Assembly (NCBI GenBank): GCA_029204225.1
Contig: CM055105.1
Span: 16,131,353-16,191,352, forward strand
Source: Diphasiastrum complanatum
Lineage: Eukaryota; Streptophyta; Lycopodiopsida; Lycopodiales; Lycopodiaceae
Direction of reading: 5' to 3'
Length of the DNA stretch: 60,000 nt
The translations under genes and the position numbers were made by a program. The notes under the pieces were generated by a model. That model saw only the letters and a program-made list of their open reading frames with translations. It ran no database searches and was not told the DNA's origin. Below, piece after piece: positions 1 to 10,823 of this stretch. Position 1 is the stretch's first letter. The number at the start of each line of letters is the position of its first letter.

Positions 1-329
1 AAGCATTCAAAACACTTCCGCTACACTATTGAGCATCACCTTTTAATCTTACACACTTTTCTTTCATCCTCTCCAAACACCCATCTCAACTGAGAGCTAC
101 TTTCTTTACATCTCCACTATCTTCATCCCTTCCGCTTAGTCACAACCATATACCAACATCTTATTTTTCAGAACTTCTACCTTCCATTGTTCACACCATA
201 CTTCGTTTGCCACACATCCTCCATACCCTTCTATCCACAACACCTCCACTTTCACACGCCTTCATTTCCAACCTCAGATCCTCACAGTCCATTCCTTTCC
301 CGCCATCACTCCCTTCCGCCAGACTTTCC

Positions 330-500
330 ATTACATTTCAGCCGATGTCTTTCCATTGCATCTCAGCCGACGTCTTTCCATTGCATCTCAGTCTATGCCT
401 TTCCATTGCATCTTAGCCGACGCCCTCTGCTCCCATCTCAACCGACACCCTCCGATCAAAACTCAACCGACACCCTCCGCTCAAATCTCAACCGACGCCT
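330..500. repeat. Short tandem repeat, TTTCCATTGCATCTCAGCCGA-type unit
   Basis: A unit of about 25 bases reading roughly TTTCCATTGCATCTCAGCCG is repeated four times from about 347 to 425. It then degrades into shorter CAACCGACRCCCTCCG units up to about 500. The 117-codon open frame over this stretch is a by-product of the repeat and is not called as a gene. It lies just upstream of the decayed ORF that starts at 567. Confidence 0.7.
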
Positions 501-566
501 GTTAACCTTGTTTGAAATCTTGACCAAAACCCTTTTTTAAGATTCTTATTTCCCAGTTTTTTCATC

Positions 567-1226
567 ATGTCTACCAACCCTGCCTCAAGTTCTGATGACC
601 TTGATGCCAATAAGCTCGACATCTAATTGTCCAAATTGGATATGACTGAAATGCAACACTGGTATCAACAGGTAGCATCCTTCTTTCAAGCCATTGAGTT
701 CTAGATGCCAGTCCTGACAGGATATCAAAGCCCGTACCTCGTGCATATGATATATGCCAACTACAATGCTACAACAAGGTCATGCCAGCTCATAGTTCTT
801 CCTGTGAGAAACTATGTTTACAGCATATCATTTGCACCAGCCGACTTGCAACTTTTTGGGTTTCCAAGAGGACCCAATGTTGTCACCAGGACACTTAAAA
901 AAATCGAGCAAATAGCATATTTCAAATTCATTGACCCATCTGTGGCCAAGTGGAAAAACAAGGACGGGTATCGAGTCAAAGCAATCAATGACCCACAACT
1001 ACAAGCGGCATGTGCGTACTTGACAAAGTGCACACAACGACCAAGAACTAAGTTGCAAAGGGTACTCATGTCCTTGTTTCACATGATGGCAGATTCACGA
1101 CTGCATGCCCAAAACCTCTATGATTGGGCACAGTTTGTTTCGAACTGTCTTCATGAGTGCATTAAGAACAAGCAGCCGATAACAATACTCGGATATCTCT
1201 TGATAGATATCTTTCTTGATGCTTAG
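567..1226 (+). pseudogene. Decayed ORF, probably from a retroelement, with two in-frame stops
   Basis: One frame runs from an ATG at 567 to a stop at about 1226, broken only by TAA at 624-626 and TAG at 702-704. The last 173 codons are open. The product would be about 219 residues. Its second half contains the string LYDWAQFVSNCLHECIKNKQ, and it has no zinc knuckle, protease or RT motif. I do not recognise the family. The flanking repeats and the way it stops dead suggest an ORF1 or gag-like protein of a transposable element. An old host gene copy is possible. The two stops suggest it is dead or was annotated from a damaged copy. Confidence 0.45.
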
Positions 1227-1815
1227 ATTGCCCAAGAACAATCAAGAACTGGAATGTAAGAAAGTATGCAAGATCTACACCACAAACCAACCTATTTAGT
1301 TTACTTGCATGCTGATTACTACCTTATTCCACAAACAAGAAATGAATCCTAATTCACAACTAAGTAAGAAACAAGAAAACAAGATCCTAGTTAATCCACA
1401 ATACAAGGAAATCAAGCATGCTCATAGAAACTTCACTCAAGAACATTGCTATGAACAAGGAGCTTAGCAATTATCAAGAACTCGTGGAGGATCCTCTTTA
1501 TTTGCTCAAGAGAACTTGACAATACATTCAAAGCTCCCTCACAAGAGAGAGGAGCCCTTAAATAAGCAAGAAGGCTGCCCATGTGGAGCCCAAGTGGCAA
1601 TTCCACCAAATTAGAAATAACATGTGGAATTTGCCCTTCTACTAAAGGTCACCATCAAAATATGGCTCACTCTAACTAATTTAAGGGGGGTCTACATTTA
1701 TTTACAAAGCCTAAGAAATATGACTAGCTCCTACATGGTCGTTCCTTCTCTGGGAGACACCGTGTAGGCTCACATAGATATTTCACTATCATCCTAGCTA
1801 GTAATTTCTCGGCTC
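1227..1815. other. Non-coding stretch between two element remnants
   Basis: No convincing ORF, RNA gene or LTR boundary was found. The sequence is A/C-rich on the plus strand and holds a TTAAATAAGC TATA-like word near 1557. It separates the decayed ORF from the gypsy remnant on the other strand and may be part of an LTR whose ends I could not place. Confidence 0.35.
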
Positions 1816-2660
1816 TCATGCTCGGCTCTCAGCTTCTTCTTCTGCTCTTGTCCTTCTGAGACCTCCTCGGTTATGGGTGAGAGGTATTCTGTGTCTTTGG
1901 CTTGGCTCGACATCTGGGGATTCTCTGGAATCTGCTAACAGTAGCAGTTGGCCTCGCACCGGGATACGATGCACAACTACCTGGGGTGAAATGCCTTTCA
2001 TGTCTTTATAGGTCCATGCAAAGACATGTCGATATTTTCGCAAGAGCTTTTCAAGTCGTCTGCGTTGTTTGCGATTGAAATGAGCTCCGACGTGGACAAT
2101 ATATTCATTGGTTTCATTTGGCTCACTCAGAGAAAGGGTGATAGTTTGTGCAGGGCCTTTGTAGGGCGAATATCCATTTGGCTCACGTTGAGCTTGGGGT
2201 AATTGGACTGTGACATCCTCGATCGTATAGTCCTTAAAGTATGCAGGAACATCAGGGCTGGAGATTTGAGGGGGGCCTTGCCTTTCATCTGCCGGGATGG
2301 TGATTGGGGACGTTCGGGGATTGATGTACGAACAGAGGTAATCTCAGAAACTTCCCTAACAATTGTGAGGTCACCAGACGGTTGAATTTGAAGCGGTTTT
2401 TTCATCTTCTCTTTCATAGTATGACCATGTGGTTGGGATTTGGTTGTGGGGAGGTGTGTGGATGAGGGACGGGTGGTACGTCATGGAGGATCTCGTCATC
2501 AATTTGAAAGATGGTTTCCTCCCCACAGAGATCCCATGGATAGTGTGGGCGTTTGGCACGGTAGAATTTTGTCTCAGGCCTGTAATCTTGGCAACCGATT
2601 TCACCTTGGAAGCATGTTGTGGGTAGGCCCTAAGGAACTGCCTCCATGTATTTGAGGATC
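1816..2660 (-). pseudogene. Gypsy pol segment just upstream of reverse transcriptase
   Basis: The last piece contains LRKYRHVFAWTYKDMKGI and VVVHRI, the well-known lead-in to the RT domain of plant gypsy elements (FAW-x-Y-x-DMKGI). Upstream pieces in shifting frames include KFYRAKRPHYPWDLCGEE and TITLSLSEPNETNEYIVHVG. At least two frameshifts are needed to join them. No D-T/S-G protease motif was found in this part. Confidence 0.75.
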
Positions 2661-2903
2661 TGAATATCAGAAATGTCTAAATCTTCTGGGCAATCCTGAA
2701 TTCATAAGACATTCTCGTCATCGACAAATAAATTTTTTGATCATTAGTAGGTAGCCATGCAACATTTAGTAACTCATCATTGTGTGGAAAAAAATCAATA
2801 AAATTGATATTGATGATAGGTGTATCAAGATCAGGTAATTGGTCGTGATCGATCGGGAGTGGAGAGGTACAATTATCCTGATGTTGAGCACAATAATCGG
2901 CAT

Positions 2904-3521
2904 TCAATGCAGTCGAATTTCTTCAGATGGGTGAGGGTAGACTATCAGAGTTGAATCTTCACTTGGAGGAATAGGTAGCTGCTGAGTTTTGTTGGGTGCA
3001 AGTGTAGGGGCTTGGCATTGGGTTTGTGCCTGAGTCAAGACCCAAGCAGGATGAGTTTCAATGTGTAAAGTTTCTACTTGCACTGAGCAGACAGGAGCAG
3101 CAGGTTTAGATCGGGATGGGCAGTCCTTCATGTGATGTTCAATACCACAGTTTTCACAAGCTGGAGAAAAACGGAGTTTATCTGGGCAGCGAATACTAGG
3201 ATGCCTACCTTCACAGATAAAACAACCTCGTATTGTGGGCAATTGATGTGCGGCAAAGACAACTTGGTTTGGATTGTATGCTTGGGCATTGGGATCCACT
3301 GTTTGAGCATTAGAATCATAAGTATAAGAAACAACCGTTTCAGTAGAGTGTTGCGGTTGAGTATTATCTTCCACATAGTAGGTTGCCGGATCGATGGTAT
3401 TCGGATCAAGATAATAGACAACGTGTTGTGGAGCAGGTTGATTAATGACAAACTGTTGACGTGGTGATGGGTATTTATTTGTTGCAGTTGGTCGTGGTTG
3501 GTAGACCCCTGGTTGTGGCAC
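2904..3521 (-). pseudogene. Gypsy gag C-terminus with two CCHC zinc knuckles
   Basis: The 205-codon frame begins with a Q/N/P-rich stretch and then has two nucleocapsid-type knuckles close together, CFICEGRHPSIRC and CENCGIEHHMKDC. Both match C-x2-C-x3-H-x4-C, one residue shorter than the common CX2CX4HX4C spacing. A P/Q/T-rich tail follows. This is the RNA-binding end of gag. It continues the gag core upstream, out of frame. Confidence 0.75.
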
Positions 3522-3623
3522 AGACTGTTGTGGAGGGTAAGGGCGATATGCTCGATAGATGGTGGGTCTGGTGGCTATTGGAAAATGGTTTCGCAGTTGA
3601 GAGCATTCATTAACAGTGTGATG

Positions 3624-4400
3624 CTATGAGCAAATTGGACACCAGACATTTTCTCTTGTTGGAAAAGATTTCTCAGCAATCTGTTTCATGGCGGTTTGGA
3701 AATCGGCAGTGAGTTTATCCATATGAGATTGTTGAGCTTTTTGCCAGGTTTCCATTTGATGTAGAAGTTCAGAAGATTGAGCAATATTGTGAGACTTTGG
3801 GTGATTAGGACGGTCCGGATGCTTAGATTTCTTTTCACGATGGTCAAAGTCATCGTCGAAACCTTCGTCTTCCTCACGAATAGCATCAGTCATCACATCT
3901 TTAAGTTGATCATAAAGGTCAACTAGTTTGAGTTGACGACGAATGTTTTTAGGCAATCCAACCAAGAACAATTTTATGGCCATACGTTCGGTGATATTTT
4001 CATCAACACATTCTACTTTGAGATGTTTAAAACGCTCAATGTAGTTTCGAATAGACTCTTCGCGACGCATCTTGATATGGGTAATTTGAATGAATGGGCT
4101 CTGAGTCAGTTTAGATGGTTTGAAATGCTTGATGAGAGCGTGCTTGAGGGTGGTCCAAGAAGCAAATCAGGAGTTTCGAGATTCAAATACCACTCCTTGG
4201 TTGTTCCTTAGAGTACAGGTATCTCCATAAAAATGACATGCATTATCAAAGTCTTGGAGAAATTGGACTGGGTCAGATTCTCCATCATCGTACTTTGGTG
4301 CATCGATACATGGAATTCTACGTTCTAGTCGTGGAGGAGCCGAATTAGAAGATTCAGCACAGTCACGAGACATGATGTAGAGTGTGGAGGAGAGTAACAA
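3624..4400 (-). pseudogene. Gypsy gag (capsid) region, frameshifted
   Basis: Two overlapping open pieces make up the retrotransposon gag. The one starting at 4400 has the PKYDDGESDPVQFLQDFDNA-type opening of plant gag. The one from 4070 to 3624 carries RNYIERFKHL followed by MAIKLFLVGLPKNIRRQL, the usual gag core order. An acidic and lysine-rich linker follows. A frame change near 4070-4170 separates the pieces, and the second ends in WCPIC, possibly a broken zinc motif. Confidence 0.75.
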
Positions 4401-4688
4401 TACAGATTATCAGGTCAATACTGTATTTGGCAAAAAAAAGACAGTTTGCTTGTAGAATGGAGAGTGTAGGACAAAAAACTGGTCTTTTTGGCCGTAATAG
4501 AATTCGTGGATAGGCTAAGAAATCGTGGAGAGGCAGATAAATCAAATTGTAACACTCGCGAATTCGGACAAGGAGTTTTGGCTGTCAGAATATTAATTTT
4601 TTTATATTTTTGGAAAAAAATTTGTACTGTAAGAATTCGCGGGTAGGACAAGAAATTCGTACTCACTGAGAACAATTTCTTAGGCTGG
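4401..4688. other. Non-coding spacer
   Basis: This AT-rich spacer lies between the minus-strand gypsy gag and the plus-strand copia gag. The direct words AATTCGYG and GTAGGACAAR recur several times, which suggests degraded short repeats. No gene is supported. Confidence 0.4.
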
Positions 4689-5224
4689 ATGGCAATTTTT
4701 AAGAGGGAGGTTTTACTGGCAGATAGTGAATATGGGAAAACGGCTCAAGAAGCATGGGAAGCTCTTCAAAAAATATGTGAATCTAATAACACTTCATGGT
4801 TGCTATCCTTGAAAAACCAAATCCTTCAATGCTTTCAAGCCAAGGGAGAGAGTGGTCATTCAAATGTTTTGAGAGATAAAGACTTAAACAATGAGCTTGC
4901 TTGCATAGGAGACTCTATTAAGGAATGTGAACTTCTTCAATTGATCTTGAATGGACTAAGTGTGGATTTTGCTAACTTGGTGCAAGGCTATGCAATCATG
5001 GGCAAGTTGCCCTCTCTTGAAGATCTCCAAGGAGGACGAAGAAGCTCTCCCTCAATGATGGAGATGATAAGGCTCTTTTCATCAAGAGCAAAGGCAAATC
5101 CAAAGGCAAAGGAGGTGCATTCAAGAAGAACCAAGTCAAAGGTAAAGATCAAGATGGATCTTCAAGTCCAAGCTCAAGCAAGCCCAAGAAGGATATGCCA
5201 AAGATCAAGTGCTACTTTTGTAGC
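4689..5224 (+). pseudogene. Ty1/copia gag, cut off by an LTR insertion
   Basis: The frame has the features of the copia gag UBN2 domain: AQEAWEALQKICESNN near the start, then a run of hydrophobic helices with ILNGLSVDFANLVQGYAI. A K/S-rich basic tail leads to KCYFC, the first half of a CCHC knuckle. A TG...CA LTR begins at exactly this point (5225), so the remaining codons of the open frame are LTR sequence. The start of gag, before EYGKTAQ, is also missing. Likely dead. Confidence 0.75.
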
Positions 5225-6024
5225 TGTTGAGGGTATTACCATGTAAATACCCAACTTAGTCAGAAATAGTTGTGAGGGTTGTGGCATCCTGCATGCGTAA
5301 GCCCATGCCCATGGCCCAATGAGCACTTGTAAATAAATAATGTTGGCAATAACCTTGACTTTGGGCCATGTAATTAAAATAATGTTAAGAGGCCAAAGTT
5401 TAAGCTTAACTTAAGTTTCTAAGTTTTGTAAACTACTCAAAGTCAAATGGTGGTAGGTGGTGTGTGTTTCTTCCTACACCATAAATTTGTTTGTGCTTCT
5501 TGTGAAGGGTGTGGATTTCAATCCCACCTTCTTGCAAGTAGCCAATAGGAAGCAAGGGGCAAGGGCCACCCCAAAGATTAAAAAACACCATTTGTAACCA
5601 TTTTCCATGCTTAATAGAGAGGAGGAGACTCTACTATTTTGTGAGCTCAGGCATCCTCATTTGCTAATCCCTCATGATAATGCTATTGTTATGTTTTCTA
5701 CTTGCTTTTCATTTCATTGTTCTTGTTTTGATTAGTTAGGATTTTTTTCATTAGCATGCACATTGAGCATTTGAGTTAATCTCCATCTCACCTCTCTCCC
5801 TTCATCTCTCTCTCTCTCTTTTCTTCTTATCTTCCTCCTTCACCCTCAATCATGATGAATGCTTGTGTTTAGAGTTAGTTGAAGAAGTGTTAAGGAGGGT
5901 AGTGTTAAAGTAAAGCTACTAAGCATCTAAATTAGCAACTAAGTATAGCTAGGTCCCTATCTTTGTGTTCTAACCCTTCTTGAAAGGCGGAGGGCTACTC
6001 ACTGACTATTCTACATACCCTACA
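5225..6024 (+). mobile_element. LTR of about 800 bp from a gypsy-type element
   Basis: The segment starts TGTTGAGGGTA and ends TACCCTACA, which are imperfect inverted repeats with TG and CA termini. It is followed at once by a primer-binding site. It contains a CT-rich tract near 5790-5830. It sits inside the copia gag zinc-knuckle coding region, so the gypsy inserted into the copia element. The second LTR and the rest of the gypsy coding region were not found in this window. Confidence 0.65.
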
Positions 6025-6025
6025 G

Positions 6026-6043
6026 TGGCACCGTTGCTGGGGA
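6026..6043 (+). other. Primer-binding site, tRNA-Asp type as in Athila/Tat gypsy elements
   Basis: TGGCACCGTTGCTGGGGA lies one base after the LTR end. It differs at two positions from the TGGCGCCGTTGCCGGGGA site that is typical of plant Athila/Tat-type gypsy elements. The match fixes the orientation (plus) and the 3' edge of the LTR. Confidence 0.7.
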
Positions 6044-6410
6044 TAGGCTATCACTAACTAGCTATAGTTGTTCTTTTAGTGTTGTTTCTTTTTAGCTTGT
6101 TTCAGGTGGATTTTGGGGTAGAGTTAGCTTGTTTTGTGTGTTTTTTTGGTGATTGGACTATTGAGAGCTAGTGGAGGAGGTGTGGAAGGGTAGTGAAGAC
6201 CCAAAACAACGTCTAAGGGCTTTGCATCCCATCATAAACCTTGAAAACCATCAAAAAATGTTCAAATCTATTTTTGGAGAGAACACCTGGAACTTCAATA
6301 CTTCTTGCACCAAAAGGTTTATCTCTACCTCTCCAACCTGCTTCTTGAGGTTGAGTAGTAGTATCTTGAGATGTATCCTCATGTTCATCAATTGGAAAGT
6401 CAATAAATGG
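6044..6410. other. Gypsy leader and an antisense gag-like scrap at a junction
   Basis: After the PBS comes a T-rich leader. An 84-codon plus-strand frame (from 6171) contains RLRALHPIINLENHQKMF and may be a gypsy gag start. From about 6290 to 6405 the minus strand reads DDPFIDFPIDEHEDTSQD and continues to GWRGRDKPFGARSIEVPG, which looks like an unrelated protein fragment in antisense. Copia RT begins at 6411. The junction is therefore a patchwork of at least three elements. Confidence 0.4.
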
Positions 6411-7096
6411 ATCATCATGAGTTAGAAGAAGAGGTTTTCATGGATCAACCTGAAGGCTTTATAGCGAAAGGACAGGAGACTAAAGTATGTCGCTTGAAGA
6501 AAGCGCTTTATGGTCTTAATCAGGCACCATGTGCATGGTATAGCAGGATTGATGCCTACTTTTGTTCAAAGGGGATGGTGAGAACACATTCTGATCCAAA
6601 TTTGTATGTCTTATGCTTTGATGGTATGGTTGCTTTGATTGCTCTTTACGTTGATGACTTGGTTACTACGGGAAATAATCAAGAGATGATAGACATGATC
6701 AAGAAAGACCTCATGGAACAATTCGAGATGACAGATCTCAGCCTGATGCATTATTGCCTTGGAGTAGAGGTGTGGCAAAAAGGACATGAAGTGGGTTTAA
6801 CACAGGTGAAGTATGTCAAAGAGTTCCTGCACAAGTTTAGATTGCAGGATTGCAAACCAGTGAATACTCCTATTGAACTAGGTAAAAAGATTTTTAAGCT
6901 TGATGAGTCACAATCATTTGCTGCTATGCTGTATAGACAGTTAGTAGGGAGCTTGATTTACCTTACCATGACTAGACCATATATATGCTATGTTGTTGGT
7001 ATTGTAAGGCAGTTTATGGCAGCACCTACGAAAATGCATTGGAAGGCAACTAGACACATTTTGCGTTATGTAAAAGGCACTCAGATTATGGCTTGA
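6411..7096 (+). pseudogene. Ty1/copia reverse transcriptase
   Basis: This is classic copia RT. It reads LEEEVFMDQPEGF at the start, then KKALYGLNQAPCAWY, then the catalytic YVDD in LIALYVDDLV at about 6640-6670. LVGSLIYLTMTRPYICYVVG follows, and then HILRYVKGT. The N-terminal third of RT, including the first catalytic aspartate region, is missing. A +1 frameshift after YVKGTQ at about 7083 separates it from RNase H. The element copies RNA into DNA in the cytoplasm when intact; this copy is defective. Confidence 0.9.
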
Positions 7097-7596
7097 TTTA
7101 CGGGAAGCATGAGGGTTTACCTGAGTTATGTGGCTATGTGGATGCGGATTGGGGAGGTGACTATGATGATCGTAGATCCACCGTAGGGTATGTATTCCAG
7201 CTTTGTGGCAATTGCTTTTCCTGGTCTAGTAAGAAGCAAAGTACAATTGCTCTATCCACCACAGAAGCAGAGTATAAGGCAATGTGTAATGCAGCACATG
7301 AAGCTATATGGTTGAGACAAATCTTGAAAGAAGTTGGCATGAAACAGAAAAATCCCACAACTTTACATAGCGACAGTCAGAGTGGCATTCAGCTAGCAAA
7401 GAATCCAGTGTTTCATGCGAGAACCAAACACATTGAGATTCAGTATCACTTTATACGTGAGAGACTGTTGAGTCATGAAATTCATGTTGTTCATTGTAGT
7501 ACGAAAGAACAACTAGCTGATATTTTCACTAAGCCACTTGTTGGGGAAAATGTTGATAAGTTAAGATCAAAGCTTTTTGTACTTAAAGTTTGTTGA
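7093..7596 (+). pseudogene. Ty1/copia RNase H, end of pol
   Basis: The frame carries the copia RNase H signature: GYVDADWGGD with its catalytic aspartate, SKKQSTIALSTTEAEY with its catalytic glutamate, and SDSQSGIQLAKNP. It ends HIEIQYHFIRERL and DIFTKPL, the usual end of copia pol. It stops at 7596, about 60 bases before the 3' LTR. A frameshift near 7083 puts it out of phase with RT. Confidence 0.9.
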
Positions 7597-7655
7597 CTTT
7601 AAAGCTGTGTAGATGACTGTAAAAAAAAAAATAGACTCTACTTTAAGGGAGAGAG

Positions 7656-7925
7656 TTAGAATTAAAGTAGAATCACTGTGTTACTATACTGTGAGTCCTA
7701 TCAATCGATAAGGATCAGTTGGCCTCGCCACGAGGCAAGTTGACGGGACACGCGTCCCACCAACAGCAACCTGGGTCATGCATGGGTTGCCTGAGTGAAC
7801 AACTATATGTACAATGTAATTTCATTTTGAGGAATACAGTTGCTATGTGAGCTTGATGTGGAGAGTGTTTTCTGTCTGTGTTACTGTGTAGCATGATTTG
7901 TGTTCCTGTTCGAAGCGAATTCTAA
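7656..7925 (+). mobile_element. 3' LTR of the copia element, about 270 bp
   Basis: A purine stretch AAGGGAGAGAG (7646-7655) acts as the polypurine tract. The LTR then starts TTAGAATT and ends AATTCTAA, an 8-base inverted pair. Copia LTRs of this kind usually start TGTTAGAA, so the first two bases may be mutated or the true edge may be a few bases off. A GC-rich stretch at about 7720-7765 can fold on itself (CCTCGCCACGAGG). No 5' partner LTR was seen upstream. Confidence 0.65.
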
Positions 7926-7934
7926 GTGTCTATA

Positions 7935-9093
7935 CTAGTGTAACATCAAAATCTTACCATATAATGTGTTATATGATCTACACCCCCATGCACTTCGAAC
8001 TGCATCCACAAATTCACTGGTTGTTTTCTGTATCATTTGTACACAAGTATTTGAAAATTTATCTTTTCTCAAGTATTTCACCATGTTGTCTAATTTTCTC
8101 CAAACTTCTACTTTGTGTAGACGAGTAGAACCTTCTTCTTCAAAATCTTGAGTTGTAGCTTGTATATCTTTCCAAATCGAGTATTGAATCTTGGATTCTT
8201 TGCCAGAATAATTTGATAAAAATCTACGAGCTTTGGATCCTCCAATGCTCAGCTTGCATGGAATATTTCCTGTTTTACCTGATGGCTTGTCGCCTTTTTT
8301 TATTTGAACATGGCCTTTACGTAAGCCTGTTTTAGACAACACATCCTCTAATCTGGAAATAGCTTCCTTCACAGATGCCTTTGGTTCGGAATTCCATGCA
8401 AACAAGATGTGAAGATATATTATTTTTTCTATTATATGCACCTCTACATGCAATATACAAATATGAACATTATGAAGAGGAATTGGTAGTACGGATTTCC
8501 CAATACTATACTTGAAAAGCTGCCAACCACCAAATATCATTTTCTGATTGAACATTGAAGTTGAGGCCTTCTGGGTCTATTGAGTTTGAAAATGCTCCAT
8601 TCATGATCGTAAGACTGACTCTCTCCATTTTTTGTCCTTTTATAATTTTAGACTCATCTAATTTGAGAACAACTCTCAACTTGTTATTGACATTCTCATT
8701 TGTAATACCATAAAAATTTATGATGAATAGTAACTGATTAATGTCAATAAATAGATTGTTGGAATTGTTTTATGCTAGACATTCTCCTTTTGAGCAATAT
8801 ACTTCATTGATATGAGATGGATTACCAACTATTGTTTGCATACTTTGGTTTAACATGTCTTTAAAAAAAAGAAGATGAAATGGTCGTGGGATTGGAATCT
8901 TTTCAATACTTACCTGTGCAAATGCCTCTTTTATCATCATTGTTGCATATGCTCTTCTATTGATGCTAGAAAAATCACATGATGCCCTCTGAACCAATGT
9001 AGTGTCCAATATTTTTTCAATTTCATTCATAATGTTATCAGTAACTGACGCCTTAATCTTTTTCATTTTGTTATTGTTTAACATTGATTTCAT
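7935..9093 (-). pseudogene. Unidentified protein-coding remnant in several frames
   Basis: Three minus-strand pieces look protein-like but match nothing I recognise. Piece one, 9093 to 8770, has YATMMIKEAFAQVSIEKIP and IPRPFHLLFFKDMLNQSMQT. Piece two, about 8720 to 8540, contains LRVVLKLDESKIIKGQKMER in a frame without its own ATG. Piece three, 8555 to 7935, is 206 codons and includes VKEAISRLEDVLSKTGLRKG and VEVWRKLDNMVKYLRKDKFS. They could be exons of one spliced host gene, a frameshifted pseudogene, or a gene fragment carried by the LTR element whose PBS lies at 9377. A/T-rich breaks near 8400-8460 resemble introns. Confidence 0.35.
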
Positions 9094-9376
9094 AGGTCAA
9101 AATAGAACCTAGTGAGTTTCCAATGGAAATCTCATCGGCCAAACGGTCTTCAGCAACCAATGTCGATCTGCATTGCAAACATAATGTTCATAAAAATGTC
9201 AGTAGAGATTAGGACAGTCATAGTATTCACAATAGAGCTTCTTCTTGCAACTTCCACCATCACTGAGGTTGCGTCCCTCGTGTATTCTAAACCAATTTAT
9301 AGCTCTTAAATTGGTGTGGTATTGACTCCAAACAGGGCACGAAACTGGAAATTTCTCAAATTTCCTCCACTGCTGC

Positions 9377-9700
9377 TCTGATACCAGGTTAAAATTATGA
9401 TAGTCCTACTGCAGTATACATATCACATCAATCAATCACCATAGCCACTCCTCGCAAGCTCTCAAAAATGGCACAACAAAAGTTAATTGTATTACAAGAG
9501 AAAATTTTACATATACCAAAAGCCCTAATATGCATGGGCTGTCAATACACTAAAATAGGCACTTGGGCTAAAATACTTACAAACTTAGGACATGCCCCTG
9601 AGTATATAGCAAATGCAGTAAAAAGTATATTGTACAGACTAGATTCTCTATATGTGGCTACTCGGCTACCCAAGTAGCCGACTATGGGAAAACTGCCTGA
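9377..9700 (-). mobile_element. Probable copia 5' LTR with primer-binding site
   Basis: On the minus strand, TGGTATCAGAGC (about 9379-9390) is the standard initiator-tRNA-Met primer site of copia elements. It is preceded by a sequence ending AATTTTAAC that has LTR-like character: TATATACT-type words and alternating purine-pyrimidine tracts. The far edge is not fixed, so 9700 is approximate, and no matching second LTR was found. The coding debris at 7935-9093 lies where the interior of this element would be. Confidence 0.45.
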
Positions 9701-10823
9701 CTGATAAGTCAATGATGGGTCACATCCTGGTCACTACTGAATACAACAAATCTAATTAACGGTACACTAATGACAGTATCACATTTGAAGCTTACAAAAT
9801 ATATATCAGATTAACTGTGATTTCTAAATGTAATGGCTAGAGCAAAGTTCACAAATTGCAAGCAAAGAATCTCAACAGACTATTACAACAGAAGGACTAG
9901 TGAATCTTCACATACTATTCACATAGTTGAAAGTAATATATGAGAGAAAACTTTGACATGAAACCACATGATACCAATGCTCCATTATTTGAAGCAAGAA
10001 AAGCATAATCTCATTTGGAATAGATCTCAATAGTCCTCTCTTGCAATATGTAGACCTAGACTTGAATGATGCTAATTTGGCACATGGTACAAACATAATG
10101 AAGCCCAACATTTGTGATACAAAAAAAGATGGTTACTCTAGTACTATCCTAAGGTAATTTGATTTTATTGACAAAATTGATAGGAAGAGGTATCAAACAT
10201 AGTAGAAGAAAAACAATATGATGGTAACATTTTTTCTGAGTTTCTCTCTTTGTTTGGAAATGTCAATGGGATGCATGGAATGATACACAAGTTTGATAGT
10301 CACATGTGGACCAAACCAATAACAAGCAACATCATTTCTAGGGGTGGCTAGAGTGGGTTATTGCATTGGTGTATTTGAGTGCCCTGACATGTCATGTCCA
10401 TATAGAAAAAACAATGGAGAAAAGAACATAGTGTTCTTTAAGGGCCTTTTGAGGAAGAGGTGAGGTGTCATGGTCAATGGCGATGGAAATATCACATGTC
10501 ATTTTTCAAACAATCGGTAGTTTATATCAACACCTACATTATGCCAACCAATGAAATATTTACAAAGTTAATGAAATATGTGGGAAATCATAAACATTTG
10601 ATTGGTTCAGATTCTATTTTTGTGCTTTGATCTTGTCATATCATTTTTTCTTCGAAGTCCAAGTTTCAAGCCACTAGTTTTGTAATGATTGAATCAAAAG
10701 GGTTTTAGATTGATCCACATAGGTCTTGCAAAATTGAGAAAGGATTTTAGATTTTTGAATACTAGGGCTAATCATCCATTTGTTTCACCAAGTTTAAGAG
10801 GCATTTGAAATTGCCTTAATTGC
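9701..10823. other. Non-coding, AT-rich, no gene seen
   Basis: No ORF with recognisable domains and no clear repeat boundaries were found. Short open frames here are consistent with chance. Confidence 0.4.

Larger units (their letters stand above)
1816..4400 (-). mobile_element. Ty3/gypsy retrotransposon remnant, gag to start of RT
   Basis: Read on the minus strand from 4400 to 1816, the pieces come in gypsy order: gag N-terminus, gag core, two zinc knuckles, a linker and the segment just before reverse transcriptase. Several frameshifts separate them. The palm domain of RT, RNase H and integrase are missing, because the element stops at about 1816. No LTR was identified on either side. It is a dead fragment. 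Confidence 0.8.

Noticed and set aside
330-500. CRISPR-like array
   Set aside because: Units abut without spacers and diverge steadily. The window is plainly eukaryotic.
187-540. 117-codon Pro/Ser/His-rich frame
   Set aside because: It lies over a short tandem repeat in C-rich sequence. An overlapping second frame looks the same, so composition explains it.
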